Program-made: the position numbers and the translations under genes | In this document: piece by piece, positions 1 through 8,138 of the stretch | How positions within the stretch are numbered: the stretch's first letter is position 1 | How the letters are laid out: the number at the start of each line of letters is the position of its first letter | DNA from: Chloroflexota bacterium | GTDB taxonomy: Bacteria > Chloroflexota > Limnocylindria > Limnocylindrales > CSP1-4 | Direction of reading: 5' to 3' | Assembly: GCA_021787395.1 (NCBI GenBank) | Contig: JAJYLZ010000021.1 | Location: 1-53,141, forward strand | Length of the DNA: 53,141 nucleotides | Notes under the pieces: model-generated | The model's input: the letters and a program-made list of their open reading frames with translations, nothing else | What the model was told of the DNA's origin: nothing | Database searches by the model: none

Positions 1-69
1 GACCGGCCCCAGGGCGAAGGCGACGGCGAAGCCGATCACCAGGCCGCGCCCGTACAACGCGACGTCCAT
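1..69 (-). CDS. LysE/RhtB-type exporter, N-terminal fragment
   Basis: Only the first 23 codons lie in the window; the gene runs off the left edge. Reading leftward from the ATG at 67-69 gives MDVALYGRGLVIGFAVAFAL followed by GPV. This matches the first membrane helix of LysE/RhtB amino-acid exporters, which typically have GxxIGFxxAxxxGP near the start. It lies 19 bp downstream of the VanW-family gene on the same strand and may be cotranscribed with it. The substrate cannot be inferred. The call rests on one helix, so confidence is moderate. Confidence 0.5.
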   Translation of the reverse strand, partial: MDVALYGRGLVIGFAVAFALGPV

Positions 70-88
70 GCCGCTCAGAATGGCGTCG

Positions 89-2299
89 TTACGGGTTGGG
101 CGACGGGGTGGGCGTGGGCGACGGCGACGGCGTGGGCGACGGCGACGGGGTCGCCCCCTTGGTCCCGACCACGAGGACGCCGTTGACCGGCGGGTAGTTC
201 GAGTAGTACCGCTTCGTCCAGTGGAGCTGGCCGTGGTCGTAGATCGTCACGGTGACCCACACCTTCTCGCCGTCCACCGGGGTGTTGTTGCGGTACGTGT
301 AGCCGACGGGCTTCGTCGGATCCTTCACGACCGTGTCGATCGCCTTGGCGCCGGGCTGGATGACCAAGTCGCTGATCTTGTAGGTCCGGCCGTTCGGCAC
401 GCTCCAGATCTTGAATGTGAGCCACCGCTTGGAGCCGGTCGTCTGGACGATGCTCTGGATGAGGATCGGGTACGGCGTGTCGTTGGTGAAGCTCATCGTC
501 TGCTTCGTGTTGCCCACGATCCAGACCGTGGCGTCCAGGCCCGCCGGGTACCGGTCGATGAACTCGTTGTGGTTCTGCCGAGCGCCCGGCACCATGCCCG
601 CCCGGAAGGCGGCGTTGAAGAGCGTCGTGGACGTGGTGCAGATACCGCCGCCGAAGGCGCCGGTGATGGTGATCTTGCCGCCCTCGATCGCGTTGCCCGG
701 CCCGACGCCAGGGAGCTGATGGAGATCGCCGACCACCTTCCAGAAGTCGAAGGTCCCGCCGGCCGGGACGACCGTGCCGTTGATCTTCTTGGCGGGTGCC
801 TCGATGTTCCCGCCCCAGTAGTTGTTGACGAGGACCCAGTAGTAGATGCTGTAGGAGCTGATGGGGACCATCTGGGCCGCATCCTCGGCGGCCGTCTCGG
901 TGCTGAGCGTGGGGGCGACGACCCGGACCTGCGCGGAGAGCGGCTCGACGGCGTTGCCCGCCTCACGGGCGGCGAGGTGGTTGACGATCGCGGCCTTCAT
1001 GGCCGCGGCGTCGAGGGTCCGGCCCTCGCGGCTCGTGCCGGTGGCGACCACCTTGCTGCCGACCAGCTTCAGGCCGGCGTCTCGGGCGGTCTGGTTCACC
1101 TGCTTGGCGAGATCGGCGATGAGCGGGTCCAGGCCCGCCTCGTCCAGGACGGGGGTCAGGCTGCCGTCAGCCGCCGGGACGAAGCCGATGAGCGGCTGGA
1201 GGCTGGCGCTCGGGATCGTCCAGGTGTCGGCGCCGCGAGCGATGACGAGATCCGCGGCCATGCGGTCGGCGGCCTCCTGCGCACCGGCCGCGGCCGTCGT
1301 CGGGACGGCGGGCGCCTCCGTGATCATCGGCACCTCGAGGCTGATCTCGGCGGGCGAACCGAGGGCGGTGAGGCTCTGGTCCAGTCGGGCCAGCAGGGCT
1401 GCCTTGTCGACGGCATGCCCGGTGCTGGCCGGCACGACGGTGAACTGCCCGCCCGGCGCGGCGGTCAGCGAGGCGTCCACGGGGGGCTGGTCGAGGGTGG
1501 CGGCAAGGGCGTCCACCGCGGCCTCGAGCTTCGCGCGGTCGTAGGTGACGGCGGATGCGATGGTGACGCCGTGGATCGCAGCCTGGGGCGCGCCGATGAG
1601 GTTGGCGAGCGGTTCGCCCTTGCGGCCGACCGCAAACGCCGCGTCGAGGATCGCGGCCGTGTCCGGGCCCCGCGCGATGTCCGCGAAGGTGATCGCGGTC
1701 GTCTTGCCGCCGGGCTCTGCGAGGACGATCTCGCCGCTGCCCAGCGAGGCGTACGCCTTGGCGATAGCGGCCTGGGCCTGAGCGCGGGTGAGGCCGGACA
1801 GATCCGTGCTGCCGACGCGGACGCCCGGCAGCACCCGCCCCTCATACTGGGCGCCCCAGACGGAGATGGCGCTGGCTCCAGCGCCGACCGCGAGCAGGAC
1901 CCCCAGGACGAACGCGAAGGCGAACCGGCGGGCGAGCCGGCGACGGGGGGGAGGCAGCGGCGTCTCGAGGGGCGCTGCCGCCGATGCCCGGGCGACGGCG
2001 GCGGCCACCGGCAGATCGGCCGCCCGCCCGCCGTCCTCGCCGCTGTCCGCGGTCGCCTCAACTGGGAGGCTCGTCTCCGATCCTTGCTGGGCGAGCGTGG
2101 CGATGGTCGGCACGACGGCGGTGATGGGGCGCTGGCCGAGCCTGACCAGCGCCGCGAGGGCCGGGTCGGCCTCGAGCGGGGCCGCCGTCCTCGGTCGGAC
2201 CAGCGCCGCGAGTTCCGGGTCGCCGGCGGCTGTGGCGCCCCCCTCGGGCGTCGGGTCGGCTGCGGCGCCGCGGGCCGCGGGGTCGGGCAGGTCGGTCAT
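89..2299 (-). CDS. VanW-domain cell-wall protein with peptidoglycan-binding-like repeats
   Basis: This 736-residue protein has a charged, disordered N-terminus (about 1-120) with two copies of a DPxLAALVR motif, then one membrane helix near 125-150. A long extracellular part follows, resembling the repeated PG_binding_4-type domains found ahead of VanW domains. The VanW domain is at about 480-640 and is recognised by VNNYWGGNIEAPAKK, the GGGICTTSTTLFNAA motif and TNDTPYPILIQS. The last ~25 residues are a Thr/Ser/Pro tail. VanW proteins are common in monoderm envelopes and their biochemical role is poorly known; the name does not imply glycopeptide resistance. ATG start at 2299; no clear Shine-Dalgarno sequence. 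Family certain, function uncertain. Confidence 0.85.
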   Translation of the reverse strand: MTDLPDPAARGAAADPTPEGGATAAGDPELAALVRPRTAAPLEADPALAALVRLGQRPITAVVPTIATLAQQGSETSLPVEATADSGEDGGRAADLPVAAAVARASAAAPLETPLPPPRRRLARRFAFAFVLGVLLAVGAGASAISVWGAQYEGRVLPGVRVGSTDLSGLTRAQAQAAIAKAYASLGSGEIVLAEPGGKTTAITFADIARGPDTAAILDAAFAVGRKGEPLANLIGAPQAAIHGVTIASAVTYDRAKLEAAVDALAATLDQPPVDASLTAAPGGQFTVVPASTGHAVDKAALLARLDQSLTALGSPAEISLEVPMITEAPAVPTTAAAGAQEAADRMAADLVIARGADTWTIPSASLQPLIGFVPAADGSLTPVLDEAGLDPLIADLAKQVNQTARDAGLKLVGSKVVATGTSREGRTLDAAAMKAAIVNHLAAREAGNAVEPLSAQVRVVAPTLSTETAAEDAAQMVPISSYSIYYWVLVNNYWGGNIEAPAKKINGTVVPAGGTFDFWKVVGDLHQLPGVGPGNAIEGGKITITGAFGGGICTTSTTLFNAAFRAGMVPGARQNHNEFIDRYPAGLDATVWIVGNTKQTMSFTNDTPYPILIQSIVQTTGSKRWLTFKIWSVPNGRTYKISDLVIQPGAKAIDTVVKDPTKPVGYTYRNNTPVDGEKVWVTVTIYDHGQLHWTKRYYSNYPPVNGVLVVGTKGATPSPSPTPSPSPTPTPSPNP

Positions 2300-2378
2300 C
2301 TGAGGCTCGTGCGCTGGTCACCGAGGCCGGGCCGACCACCGGGCGACCCGCGCCATCTTCGCGCCTGCGCGCGGATCT

Positions 2379-2414
2379 GTCACGGGACGGCTGTCTTGCC
2401 GGCCCGTCTGTGAC
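2379..2414 (-). terminator. Possible hairpin terminator after jag
   Basis: An imperfect inverted repeat pairs GTCAC (2379-2383) with GTGAC (2410-2414) and GACGG (2386-2390) with CCGTC (2404-2408), leaving a 13-nt loop. It sits in the 127-bp gap downstream of jag on the minus strand. There is no U-tract, so it may instead be a regulatory hairpin or chance pairing in GC-rich DNA. Confidence 0.3.
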
Positions 2415-2426
2415 GCGGGGGCGGCC

Positions 2427-3470
2427 TCAGACGTTGCGCGGCAGGATGACGACGCGGCGATTGGGCTCCTCGCCGATCGACTGGGTCGCGACGTTCGCGT
2501 TGTCGCGCAACGCGATGTGGATCCAGCGCCGCTCGAGCGCCGGCATCGGCTCCAGCTGCAGCATCTTGCCCGTCTCGGCCACTCGGCCGGCCGCGCGCGT
2601 GGCGAGGTCCACGAGTTGACGCTCGCGCCGCCCACGGTAGTCCTCAACGTCCACGAGCACCCGGGTCCACTGCCCGGTACGACGGGAGAGCATCAGGTTG
2701 ACGAGATGCTGGAGTGCAGACAGCCGCTCGCCCTTGCGCCCGATCAGCGAGCCAAGCGCCTCGCGGTCGCCGGCCTCGCCCACCACATTGAGGCGACTGG
2801 TCTCGCCCTCGCGGATCTCGACCGTCACGGCCTCGAACCCGAGGTGGCCCATCAGGGTCTCGAGGATCTCCTTGCCGGCCGCGAGCGCCTCGGGTGACGC
2901 CTCCGCCGCCTCCAGCTCTGCGCGCTCCATGGCCAGTGAGCCGCGCGCACTCGCCACGGCCGCGACCTCGGCGGCGGACAGCTCGGAGCCGCCCCTGCCG
3001 ACGCCGCTCGACGGACGCTCATGCCGGGCGCCGCGGTCCTCGCGGCGGGGGCCGCGGTCGTGGCCCCGGTCCTCGCGGCGCGGGGGTCGGTCGGCGGCAG
3101 CCGCCGGATGGGCGCCGCGGTCCTCGCGGCGCGGGGTTCGGTCGTGGCCCCGGTCCTCGCGGCGCGGGGGTCGGTCGGCGTACCCGCCTCGGCCGCCCCG
3201 ATCCCGATCGCCGTACGCCCGGTCCTCGTGCGGGCGGGGAGCTGGGAGCGGGCTCGCCTCGGCCGCCTCGCGCTTGGGCGCGGCCCCGCCGAGCGCGGAG
3301 CGGGGGGCGGCCACGATGCGGGCGGGCTCTGCTCCCATGCCCAGCACACCGCGGCTGCCGGGGGTGAGGATCTCGAAGTCCAGGTCGGCGAGACCGACCC
3401 CGAACTGGTCGCAGGCGGCCTTGATGGCCTCCTCGACGGACTTGCCGGTGAACTCCTGGTACTCGCTCAT
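2427..3470 (-). CDS. jag: Jag/KhpB-type RNA-binding protein
   Basis: 347 residues starting MSEYQEFTGKSVEEAIKAAC, a typical Jag_N domain (about 1-50) with EILTPGSRGVLGMGAEPARI. A long Arg/Asp-rich linker with tandem repeats follows (about 90-150). A KH domain (IGRKGERLSALQHLVN) and a C-terminal R3H domain (WIHIALRDNANVATQSIGEE) come after it. The family binds RNA and, with KhpA, affects cell division and envelope synthesis in Gram-positive bacteria. The ATG at 3468-3470 starts one base after the yidC stop, as is usual for this gene pair. I preferred it to the upstream in-frame start at 3587, which would add 39 residues overlapping yidC. The charged linker is longer than in most homologues. Confidence 0.92.
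   Translation of the reverse strand: MSEYQEFTGKSVEEAIKAACDQFGVGLADLDFEILTPGSRGVLGMGAEPARIVAAPRSALGGAAPKREAAEASPLPAPRPHEDRAYGDRDRGGRGGYADRPPRREDRGHDRTPRREDRGAHPAAAADRPPRREDRGHDRGPRREDRGARHERPSSGVGRGGSELSAAEVAAVASARGSLAMERAELEAAEASPEALAAGKEILETLMGHLGFEAVTVEIREGETSRLNVVGEAGDREALGSLIGRKGERLSALQHLVNLMLSRRTGQWTRVLVDVEDYRGRRERQLVDLATRAAGRVAETGKMLQLEPMPALERRWIHIALRDNANVATQSIGEEPNRRVVILPRNV
3034..3184. repeat. 84-bp tandem repeat inside the jag linker
   Basis: The 14-mer CGGTCCTCGCGGCG occurs at 3034, 3067, 3118 and 3151, spaced 33, 51 and 33 bp. This describes two diverged 84-bp units. In the jag frame each unit encodes about 28 residues with two PRREDRG motifs separated by a short spacer. It is an in-frame minisatellite-like expansion of a disordered basic/acidic linker. 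Confidence 0.75.
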
Positions 3471-3471
3471 G

Positions 3472-4716
3472 TCAGCGTCGTCTCCCTCGTCGACCGCTCT
3501 TCGGGCGGTTGGGGTTGGGCCGGATCGTCGAGCGGGCGGAAAGATCCCGGTCGACGGCCCTCGAGCGCTCCGCCGCGCTCGCGGCATCTCCTGTCTTGGG
3601 GGGCTTGGGCTCGGGTAGGGTCACGTGATAGCGGGGGCGGTAGTCCTGGGCGAACTGCGGACTCCACCCGAACAGCGGGAAGATGCCGCCGAAGCCGACC
3701 ACGAGGAACTGCTGCACGATGGCGATCGCGGAGCTCGCGATCCAGTAGAGCATCAGACCGGCGGGCACGACGCCGCCGTAGAGGATGGAGATGAACGGCA
3801 GGAAGTAGGCCATCTGGCGCTGCGTCTTGACGTTCGTGTCGTCCGCGGTGCGCGGGTCCTGCGGGGGGAGCAGCTGGCGGGACGAGATGAGCTGCACCAG
3901 CGACGAGATGATCGCGAGGATGCTCAGCCCGAAGCCGAACACGAACAGCCCGGTGGTGTACGGCTCGGGGATGCCCCAGTCGATGCCGAAGATGGTGGAG
4001 CTGCTGCCCAGGCAGGCGTTGGTCACGTAGCCGTGGACCGGGTTGAACTGCGGCCCCGTCGCCGCTCCCGGGCAGGTGATGCCCAGCAGCTGCCCGAAGT
4101 CGATCGGCCCGACCCGGAGCATGCGGGTGATGTCGTAGTTGGTCAGGCCCTGGCTGAACACCGAGTACATCGGGATCAGGAGGCCGGTGGTCACGACCAT
4201 CGGGAGGCATCCGCCGGCCGGGTTGATCCCCCGCTGGCGATAGAACTCCTGGGTGGCGTTCTGCGCCTTGACCCGGTCGCCCTTGTACTTGCGCTGGATC
4301 TCCTTGATCTCGGGCTGCAGCAGCTGCGTCTGCCGCGAACTCACCAGCTGCTTCCGCGTGATCGGGGTGGTGATGACCCGGATGATCACGGTCAGGGCCA
4401 GGATCGCCAGCAGCATGTTGCCGAACAGCTTGTCGAGAGCGACGAGCCCGATGAACAGCACCTGGAAGATGGGCGTGAACGCCCAGGCGAGCAGGTCGAA
4501 CGGGCTGGCACCCAGCTGGGCAGGGGCGAGGGGCGCCTGCGAGTGGGTGGGCGAGGGGCCCGCGGAGCCGGACGCGCCGGCGCCGCCGGTGGCCGGGACG
4601 CAGGCGGCGACCACGAGGGCGAGGGCGCCGAGCAGGAGGAGGGGCGCCAGCCGGGCGAGGAGGGTCTGGAGGCGAGTCACGCGGTCGATCTCGTAACCGT
4701 TAGGGGACCGGGTCAT
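3472..4716 (-). CDS. yidC: YidC/SpoIIIJ membrane protein insertase
   Basis: The 414-residue YidC/Oxa1-family insertase places membrane proteins in the bilayer with or without SecYEG. The N-terminus is a lipoprotein signal with the lipobox LVVAAC (Cys at about residue 39), as in Gram-positive SpoIIIJ. Family motifs include [31 protein letters not shown] and [12 protein letters not shown]. Five or so membrane helices are followed by a basic C-terminal tail typical of ribosome-binding YidC. The ATG start gives a 17-bp overlap with yidD; an alternative GTG lies 12 codons further in. It is part of the rpmH-rnpA-yidD-yidC-jag operon. A longer lumenal loop (about 195-235) sits between the first helices. 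Confidence 0.95.
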   Translation of the reverse strand: MTRSPNGYEIDRVTRLQTLLARLAPLLLLGALALVVAACVPATGGAGASGSAGPSPTHSQAPLAPAQLGASPFDLLAWAFTPIFQVLFIGLVALDKLFGNMLLAILALTVIIRVITTPITRKQLVSSRQTQLLQPEIKEIQRKYKGDRVKAQNATQEFYRQRGINPAGGCLPMVVTTGLLIPMYSVFSQGLTNYDITRMLRVGPIDFGQLLGITCPGAATGPQFNPVHGYVTNACLGSSSTIFGIDWGIPEPYTTGLFVFGFGLSILAIISSLVQLISSRQLLPPQDPRTADDTNVKTQRQMAYFLPFISILYGGVVPAGLMLYWIASSAIAIVQQFLVVGFGGIFPLFGWSPQFAQDYRPRYHVTLPEPKPPKTGDAASAAERSRAVDRDLSARSTIRPNPNRPKSGRRGRRR

Positions 4717-4918
4717 AGCCGCCCGGATTCCATGGGTGGCAGCGTCCGATGCGCTTCGCGCCCATCCAGCTGCCCCGCAGAAGACCGTACTTGACGATCG
4801 CCTGCTCCGTGTAGCGCGAGCACGAGGGTTCGAAGCGGCAGCTCGAGGGCATCCACACGAACACGATGCGGTAGAGGCGGATCAGCCTCGTCCCGACCCA
4901 GACCCCAGCTCGTCTCAC
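4700..4918 (-). CDS. yidD: YidD membrane-insertion efficiency factor
   Basis: This 72-residue protein has the family signature [21 protein letters not shown], preceded by the amphipathic start [10 protein letters not shown], and ends with [14 protein letters not shown]. YidD (once called haemolysin-like) assists YidC-dependent insertion. The GTG start at 4918 overlaps the rnpA stop by four bases (GTGA). The gene lies in its conserved place between rnpA and yidC. Confidence 0.95.
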   Translation of the reverse strand: MRRAGVWVGTRLIRLYRIVFVWMPSSCRFEPSCSRYTEQAIVKYGLLRGSWMGAKRIGRCHPWNPGGYDPVP

Positions 4919-5250
4919 GAATCAGACCGACCTCCGAGCACGCCTCCCGACCGGAGGACCTGCCGCAACGCCCCGACCAGTGCGTCATGGTCGGCTTCGA
5001 CGAGCGCCGGCCTGGCGATGATGAGGACGTCCCAGCCCGGCTGGAACGAGGGCGCCATCGCCCTGAGCTCCTCTCGGATCCGGCGCCGGACTCGGTTCCG
5101 GACCACGGCTCCTCCGAGCCGCTTGCCGGTCGCGAGACCGAACCTCGTCCGGTCAAGGCCCGTCCGCACGAACCGCCCCACCAGCAGGGGGTGCGTCTTA
5201 GCGACGCTCCGATCCGCAAGCCTGGCGAAATCGTTCGGCCGGGAGAGCAT
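4915..5250 (-). CDS. rnpA: Ribonuclease P protein component
   Basis: This 111-residue protein is the basic subunit that supports RNase P RNA in 5' processing of tRNA precursors. Seen are the N-terminal FARL helix region, [20 protein letters not shown] (the RNR RNA-binding motif) and [13 protein letters not shown] chose the ATG at 5248-5250 (MLSRPNDF). Longer in-frame upstream readings run back through rpmH and have no family support. It is 38 bp downstream of rpmH in the same operon. Confidence 0.93.
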   Translation of the reverse strand: MLSRPNDFARLADRSVAKTHPLLVGRFVRTGLDRTRFGLATGKRLGGAVVRNRVRRRIREELRAMAPSFQPGWDVLIIARPALVEADHDALVGALRQVLRSGGVLGGRSDS

Positions 5251-5288
5251 GACGAGCCGCAGCGAGTTGTGGCTGGGCCCGACGCGGA

Positions 5289-5426
5289 TCAGGCCGTGAG
5301 CTTCTTCCGGCCTCTCGCCCGCCGCTGCGCGAGGACGCGTCGACCGCCCGCCGTCTTCATGCGGGCGCGAAACCCGTGCTCCTTCGCGCGGTGTCGCTTC
5401 TTGGGCTGAAACGTCGGCTTGCCCAT
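5289..5426 (-). CDS. rpmH: Ribosomal protein bL34
   Basis: This 45-residue, very basic protein has [20 protein letters not shown] at the start and the conserved block [20 protein letters not shown]. It is a structural protein of the large ribosomal subunit. ATG at 5424-5426; the length matches the family. It is the first gene of the minus-strand operon, with a strong promoter about 110 bp upstream. Confidence 0.96.
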   Translation of the reverse strand: MGKPTFQPKKRHRAKEHGFRARMKTAGGRRVLAQRRARGRKKLTA

Positions 5427-5539
5427 CGGGACTGTCCGTGATCCTCTCCATGAGCCTTGGGACCCGGATGCTCCGACCCCTAGAGGCACGCAAACGCGCC
5501 GAGCGCCCGAGAGCGCGACGGCGCGTGTTCGTCTGGTGG

Positions 5540-5569
5540 ATCATAGGTCGGCCCGCAGAAGGGTGTCAA
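5540..5569 (-). promoter_or_regulatory. rpmH operon promoter
   Basis: On the minus strand a consensus -35 TTGACA (5564-5569) and a -10 TATGAT (5540-5545, five of six bases) are separated by 18 bp. Transcription would start near 5533, giving a leader of about 107 nt before rpmH. It is one of the two best sigma-70-like promoters in the window. Confidence 0.7.
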
Positions 5570-5648
5570 ACGCGCGCGGGTGCCGGCGACGATCGCGGCC
5601 GGGCCGCAGCGCAGGACGTCCGGCACAGGCTCTCCGGATCCCCGCACG

Positions 5649-5665
5649 ATACCCCCTGGGGGTAT
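5649..5665. promoter_or_regulatory. Perfect 17-bp palindrome of CsoR-operator type
   Basis: ATACCCCC-T-GGGGGTAT is a perfect inverted repeat with a one-base centre. It closely resembles operators of the CsoR/CstR/RcnR repressor family (TACCCC...GGGGTA). It lies between the divergent rpmH and dnaA promoters, just upstream of the candidate dnaA -35. No metal, sulfide or formaldehyde gene adjoins it. Whether a protein binds here is unknown. A structural (cruciform or hairpin) role is the alternative. Confidence 0.5.
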
Positions 5666-5677
5666 GGCGGAATCGCC

Positions 5678-5707
5678 TTGCAGGGCCAGTCTGGAGCGGT
5701 GTATTGT
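5678..5707 (+). promoter_or_regulatory. Candidate dnaA promoter
   Basis: TTGCAG (5678-5683) and TATTGT (5702-5707) are 18 bp apart. This is a modest sigma-70-like match about 190 bp upstream of dnaA. The rest of the 472-bp rpmH-dnaA gap holds the rpmH promoter, the 17-bp palindrome and a small hairpin (GGGGGA-A-TCCCCC, 5809-5821). I found no good DnaA box in this gap. Confidence 0.35.
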
Positions 5708-5898
5708 TCCCCAGCCTCAGGCCGCCGGGAGGCCGTCCGGGGGGCTTGCGAAAGTCCGTCCGGGGACCTCGGCCGAGACTGACGCCGGTTGTCTGGGAGC
5801 ATGGGCGCGGGGGAATCCCCCTAGGCGCGTCCCCCTTCAAGCAACGCGTCAGGCGCTACCTATCGAACTGTTGGCAGACTGGGGACATCGATCGCAGG

Positions 5899-7263
5899 AT
5901 GGACGCGAAGCAGGTCTGGCGCGCGGCCCTCGGGGAGTTGCAGGTGTCGCTGTCGCCTGCGAACTTCGAGACCTGGCTTCGCGACACGCAGCTCGTCGAC
6001 GTGGACGAGCAGCGGTTCCGGATCGCCGTCCCGAACGCGTTCGCGAAAGACTGGCTCGAGGGCCGCTACCGATCCCTGATCTCGCAGACGCTCGCCCGCG
6101 TGGTCGGGTACAGCGTCCAAGTCGAGTTCGTGGTCGCCGCGGGCGAGACGATCGCCGAGCAGGCCTCCGCCATCGCCGCCCAGCCGGTCCGGGTGGAGCC
6201 GACCCGCGTCGGGGCTCCGGAGGGCGCGTCGGCCGGCACGACCTACCTCAACCCGCGCTACACCTTCGCCAACTTCATCGTCGGCTCGGCGAACCGCCTC
6301 GCCCATGCCGCCGCCCTCTCGGTTGCCGAGCGCCCGGGCCACGCCTACAACCCGCTGTTCCTGTACGGCGGCGTCGGGCTGGGCAAGACCCACCTGATGC
6401 ACGCCATCGGCAACGCGGTCGCGGCCAAGTTCCCGCGCAAGCGCGTCCTGTACGCCACCAGCGAGAAGTTCACCAACGAGTTCATCACCTCGATCCAGCA
6501 GGGCAAGATCGACGAGTTCCGGGCGCGCTATCGGCGGATCGACCTCCTCCTCATCGACGACATCCAGTTCATCGCCGACAAGGAGCGGACGCAGGAGGAG
6601 TTCTTCCACACGTTCAACGCCATCCACGAGGACGGCAAGCAGATCGTCCTGTCGTCGGACCGCCCGCCCAAAGCCATCGTCACGCTCGAAGAGCGGCTCC
6701 GCAGCCGCTTCGAGTGGGGGCTCATCGCGGACCTGACGGTGCCGGACCTCGAGACGCGGATCGCGATCCTCCGGGCCAAGGCCGAGGAGCAGGGGACGCC
6801 GATCGGGTCGGATGTGATCGAGTTCGTCGCCCGCAAGGTCGTGTCCAACGTCCGCGAGCTCGAGGGGGCGCTGAACCGGATCGTGGCCTACGCGTCGATG
6901 GGGGCGATGCCGGTGTCGATCGAGCTGGCCCAGGCTGTCCTGAGCAACGTGCTCTACAACCCCAAGAAGCGCCAGGTCACGCCGGAGCGCATCGCCAAGG
7001 CGGTCTCGGACTACTACGGCGTCGGCATCGACATCCTCCGCGGCCAGAAGCGCGAGAAGAGCATCGTCGTGCCGCGCCAGATCGCGATGTTCCTGATGCG
7101 CGAGGAGACGGACGTCTCGCTCCTGCGGATCGGCGCTGAGCTGGGCGGCCGCGATCACAGCACCGTGCTCCACGCGTGCGACAAGATCACTCGCGAGATC
7201 CAGGTCAACGACGAGCTGCGCCGTGAGGTCGCCGCTGTCCGGGAGTTGATCTACTCCGAGTAG
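5899..7263 (+). CDS. dnaA: Chromosomal replication initiator DnaA
   Basis: 454 residues that melt the origin and load the replicative helicase. Domain I is at about 1-80 (VWRAALGELQVSLSPANFETW). A short linker leads to NPRYTFANFIVGSANRLAHAA and the AAA+ core, with Walker A GGVGLGKTHL near 155, Walker B LLLIDDIQFI near 216 and sensor/box VII motifs (SSDRPPKAI, LRSRFEWGL). The C-terminal helix-turn-helix DnaA-box-binding domain ends with the signature GGRDHSTVLHA near 414. I chose the ATG at 5899 (MDAKQVW), which fits domain I exactly; the frame stays open 160 codons upstream only by chance in GC-rich DNA. It is oriented away from rpmH. Confidence 0.96.
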   Translation: MDAKQVWRAALGELQVSLSPANFETWLRDTQLVDVDEQRFRIAVPNAFAKDWLEGRYRSLISQTLARVVGYSVQVEFVVAAGETIAEQASAIAAQPVRVEPTRVGAPEGASAGTTYLNPRYTFANFIVGSANRLAHAAALSVAERPGHAYNPLFLYGGVGLGKTHLMHAIGNAVAAKFPRKRVLYATSEKFTNEFITSIQQGKIDEFRARYRRIDLLLIDDIQFIADKERTQEEFFHTFNAIHEDGKQIVLSSDRPPKAIVTLEERLRSRFEWGLIADLTVPDLETRIAILRAKAEEQGTPIGSDVIEFVARKVVSNVRELEGALNRIVAYASMGAMPVSIELAQAVLSNVLYNPKKRQVTPERIAKAVSDYYGVGIDILRGQKREKSIVVPRQIAMFLMREETDVSLLRIGAELGGRDHSTVLHACDKITREIQVNDELRREVAAVRELIYSE

Positions 7264-7286
7264 GCCGGCGCGTCCGGTGCGCGCGG

Positions 7287-7476
7287 CCCGGGCGGAGCCT
7301 TCCTTCACACGCCCCGGGGCGGTGCAACGGGCCAACCCGGGTCCAGATCCTCCGGAATGCCGCCCGGGGCGGTGCAATCTCGCGGTCTGACCCTTCCTAC
7401 CGCCCCGGTCGGTGAACCCGATCGAGTCCGCGCTCCGCCGCATGCGGCGGAGCCGCGTACCACCGGCCTGGGCGGT
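7287..7476. repeat. Five short palindromic GC-rich repeats downstream of dnaA
   Basis: A motif of the form CCCGGGGCGGTGCAA recurs. The 15-mer is identical at 7313-7327 and 7363-7377. Diverged copies are centred near 7291 (CCCGGGCGGA), 7406 (CGCCCCGGTCGGTGAA) and 7469 (CCGGCCTGGGCGGTA). Spacing is roughly 40-60 bp. Each copy is partly palindromic. They occupy the first 200 bp of the 875-bp non-coding region between dnaA and dnaN and could be binding sites of an origin-associated protein. Confidence 0.55.
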
Positions 7477-7754
7477 ATCGGGGAACGCACATCGGGCTGA
7501 ATTCACCACGGTCGGGGGGGCCGCGGCGAGCACCTGTATCCCGGCCCGCGAACGGGAGCGACTCGATGGGTGAGCAGCCGATCACGTTGACTGACGTCGT
7601 CGCACCGTGCGCGCGTTCTCGCCCGACGATCCGCCTGCTCCCGCAGCCCAACATGGAGCAGACCGCCCGGCCCGCGGCGGGCGCACAGGCTCAGGACACG
7701 GGCTCGGCCCCTAGGCGCGGCGTCAGCCCAAGGCCGTCGTCGGCGTCGACAACC

Positions 7755-7918
7755 GGTGGATAACCGGCCTGGGCTGTGGATCGGCGCGTTGGCGACCCGC
7801 GGTCGAGACCCGGACAACTCGGTGCCTCCAAGGCGCCGTGGACGCACGATCGCGGTATGGCTGGCCTGTCCACGCTCTCGTCCTCGGCGAATCCCCCGCC
7901 GCTCCCAGCCTGTCCACA
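7755..7918. other. oriC: Candidate oriC: cluster of DnaA-box-like 9-mers
   Basis: Between dnaA and dnaN are GGTGGATAA (7755-7763, 8/9 to TGTGGATAA), TGTGGATCG (7775-7783), CTGTCCACG (7866-7874) and CTGTCCACA (7910-7918, 8/9 to the high-GC form TTGTCCACA). A stretch that is half A+T (7981-8040), unusual here, follows and could be the unwinding element. Placement between dnaA and dnaN matches many Gram-positive origins, and flanking genes diverge from this point. No perfect box was found. The remaining sequence of the 7264-8138 gap shows no convincing gene. Confidence 0.5.
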
Positions 7919-8138
7919 ATGCCCAGCCCGTCGCCCACCATCGTTCGCCGCACGCGGGAGCGGCGCGATCCCCGGCGTCCACGGCATGATGACGGTGATG
8001 ATGGAATGAGAAGATAGGGCACACTTCCACCAAGCCATTCCACGCGGCTCGCGACCTGCTGGCGCCCATCCGGGAACTGGGCGCACCAACCCACGACGAC
8101 GCGGCCGCCGGCACCCTCGCAAGCGGAGAGAACTCGAC

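Noticed and set aside
100..165. Short GC-rich tandem repeat resembling a CRISPR or minisatellite
   Set aside because: It encodes the Thr/Ser/Pro tail of the VanW-family protein; there are no spacers of constant length.
89..2299. Vancomycin resistance gene
   Set aside because: VanW domains are widespread in bacteria without resistance, and no vanA/B/H/X-type gene is nearby.
68..2413. Very long plus-strand open frame (781 codons) opposite the VanW-family gene
   Set aside because: It is an antisense shadow of a GC-rich gene: low-complexity Arg/Gly/Asp composition and no domain, while the minus-strand reading has a full VanW domain.
5419..5898. 160-codon N-terminal extension of DnaA
   Set aside because: The translated extension overlaps rpmH and its promoter and has no resemblance to DnaA domain I, which begins at the ATG at 5899.
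7313..7377. parS sites for ParB near the origin
   Set aside because: The repeat core CCCGGGGCGGTGCAA does not match the parS consensus TGTTTCACGTGAAACA.
7264..8138. Several 60-120-codon frames on both strands between dnaA and dnaN
   Set aside because: Mostly Arg/Pro/Ser-rich without motifs or ribosome binding sites; the region looks like an origin, not coding.
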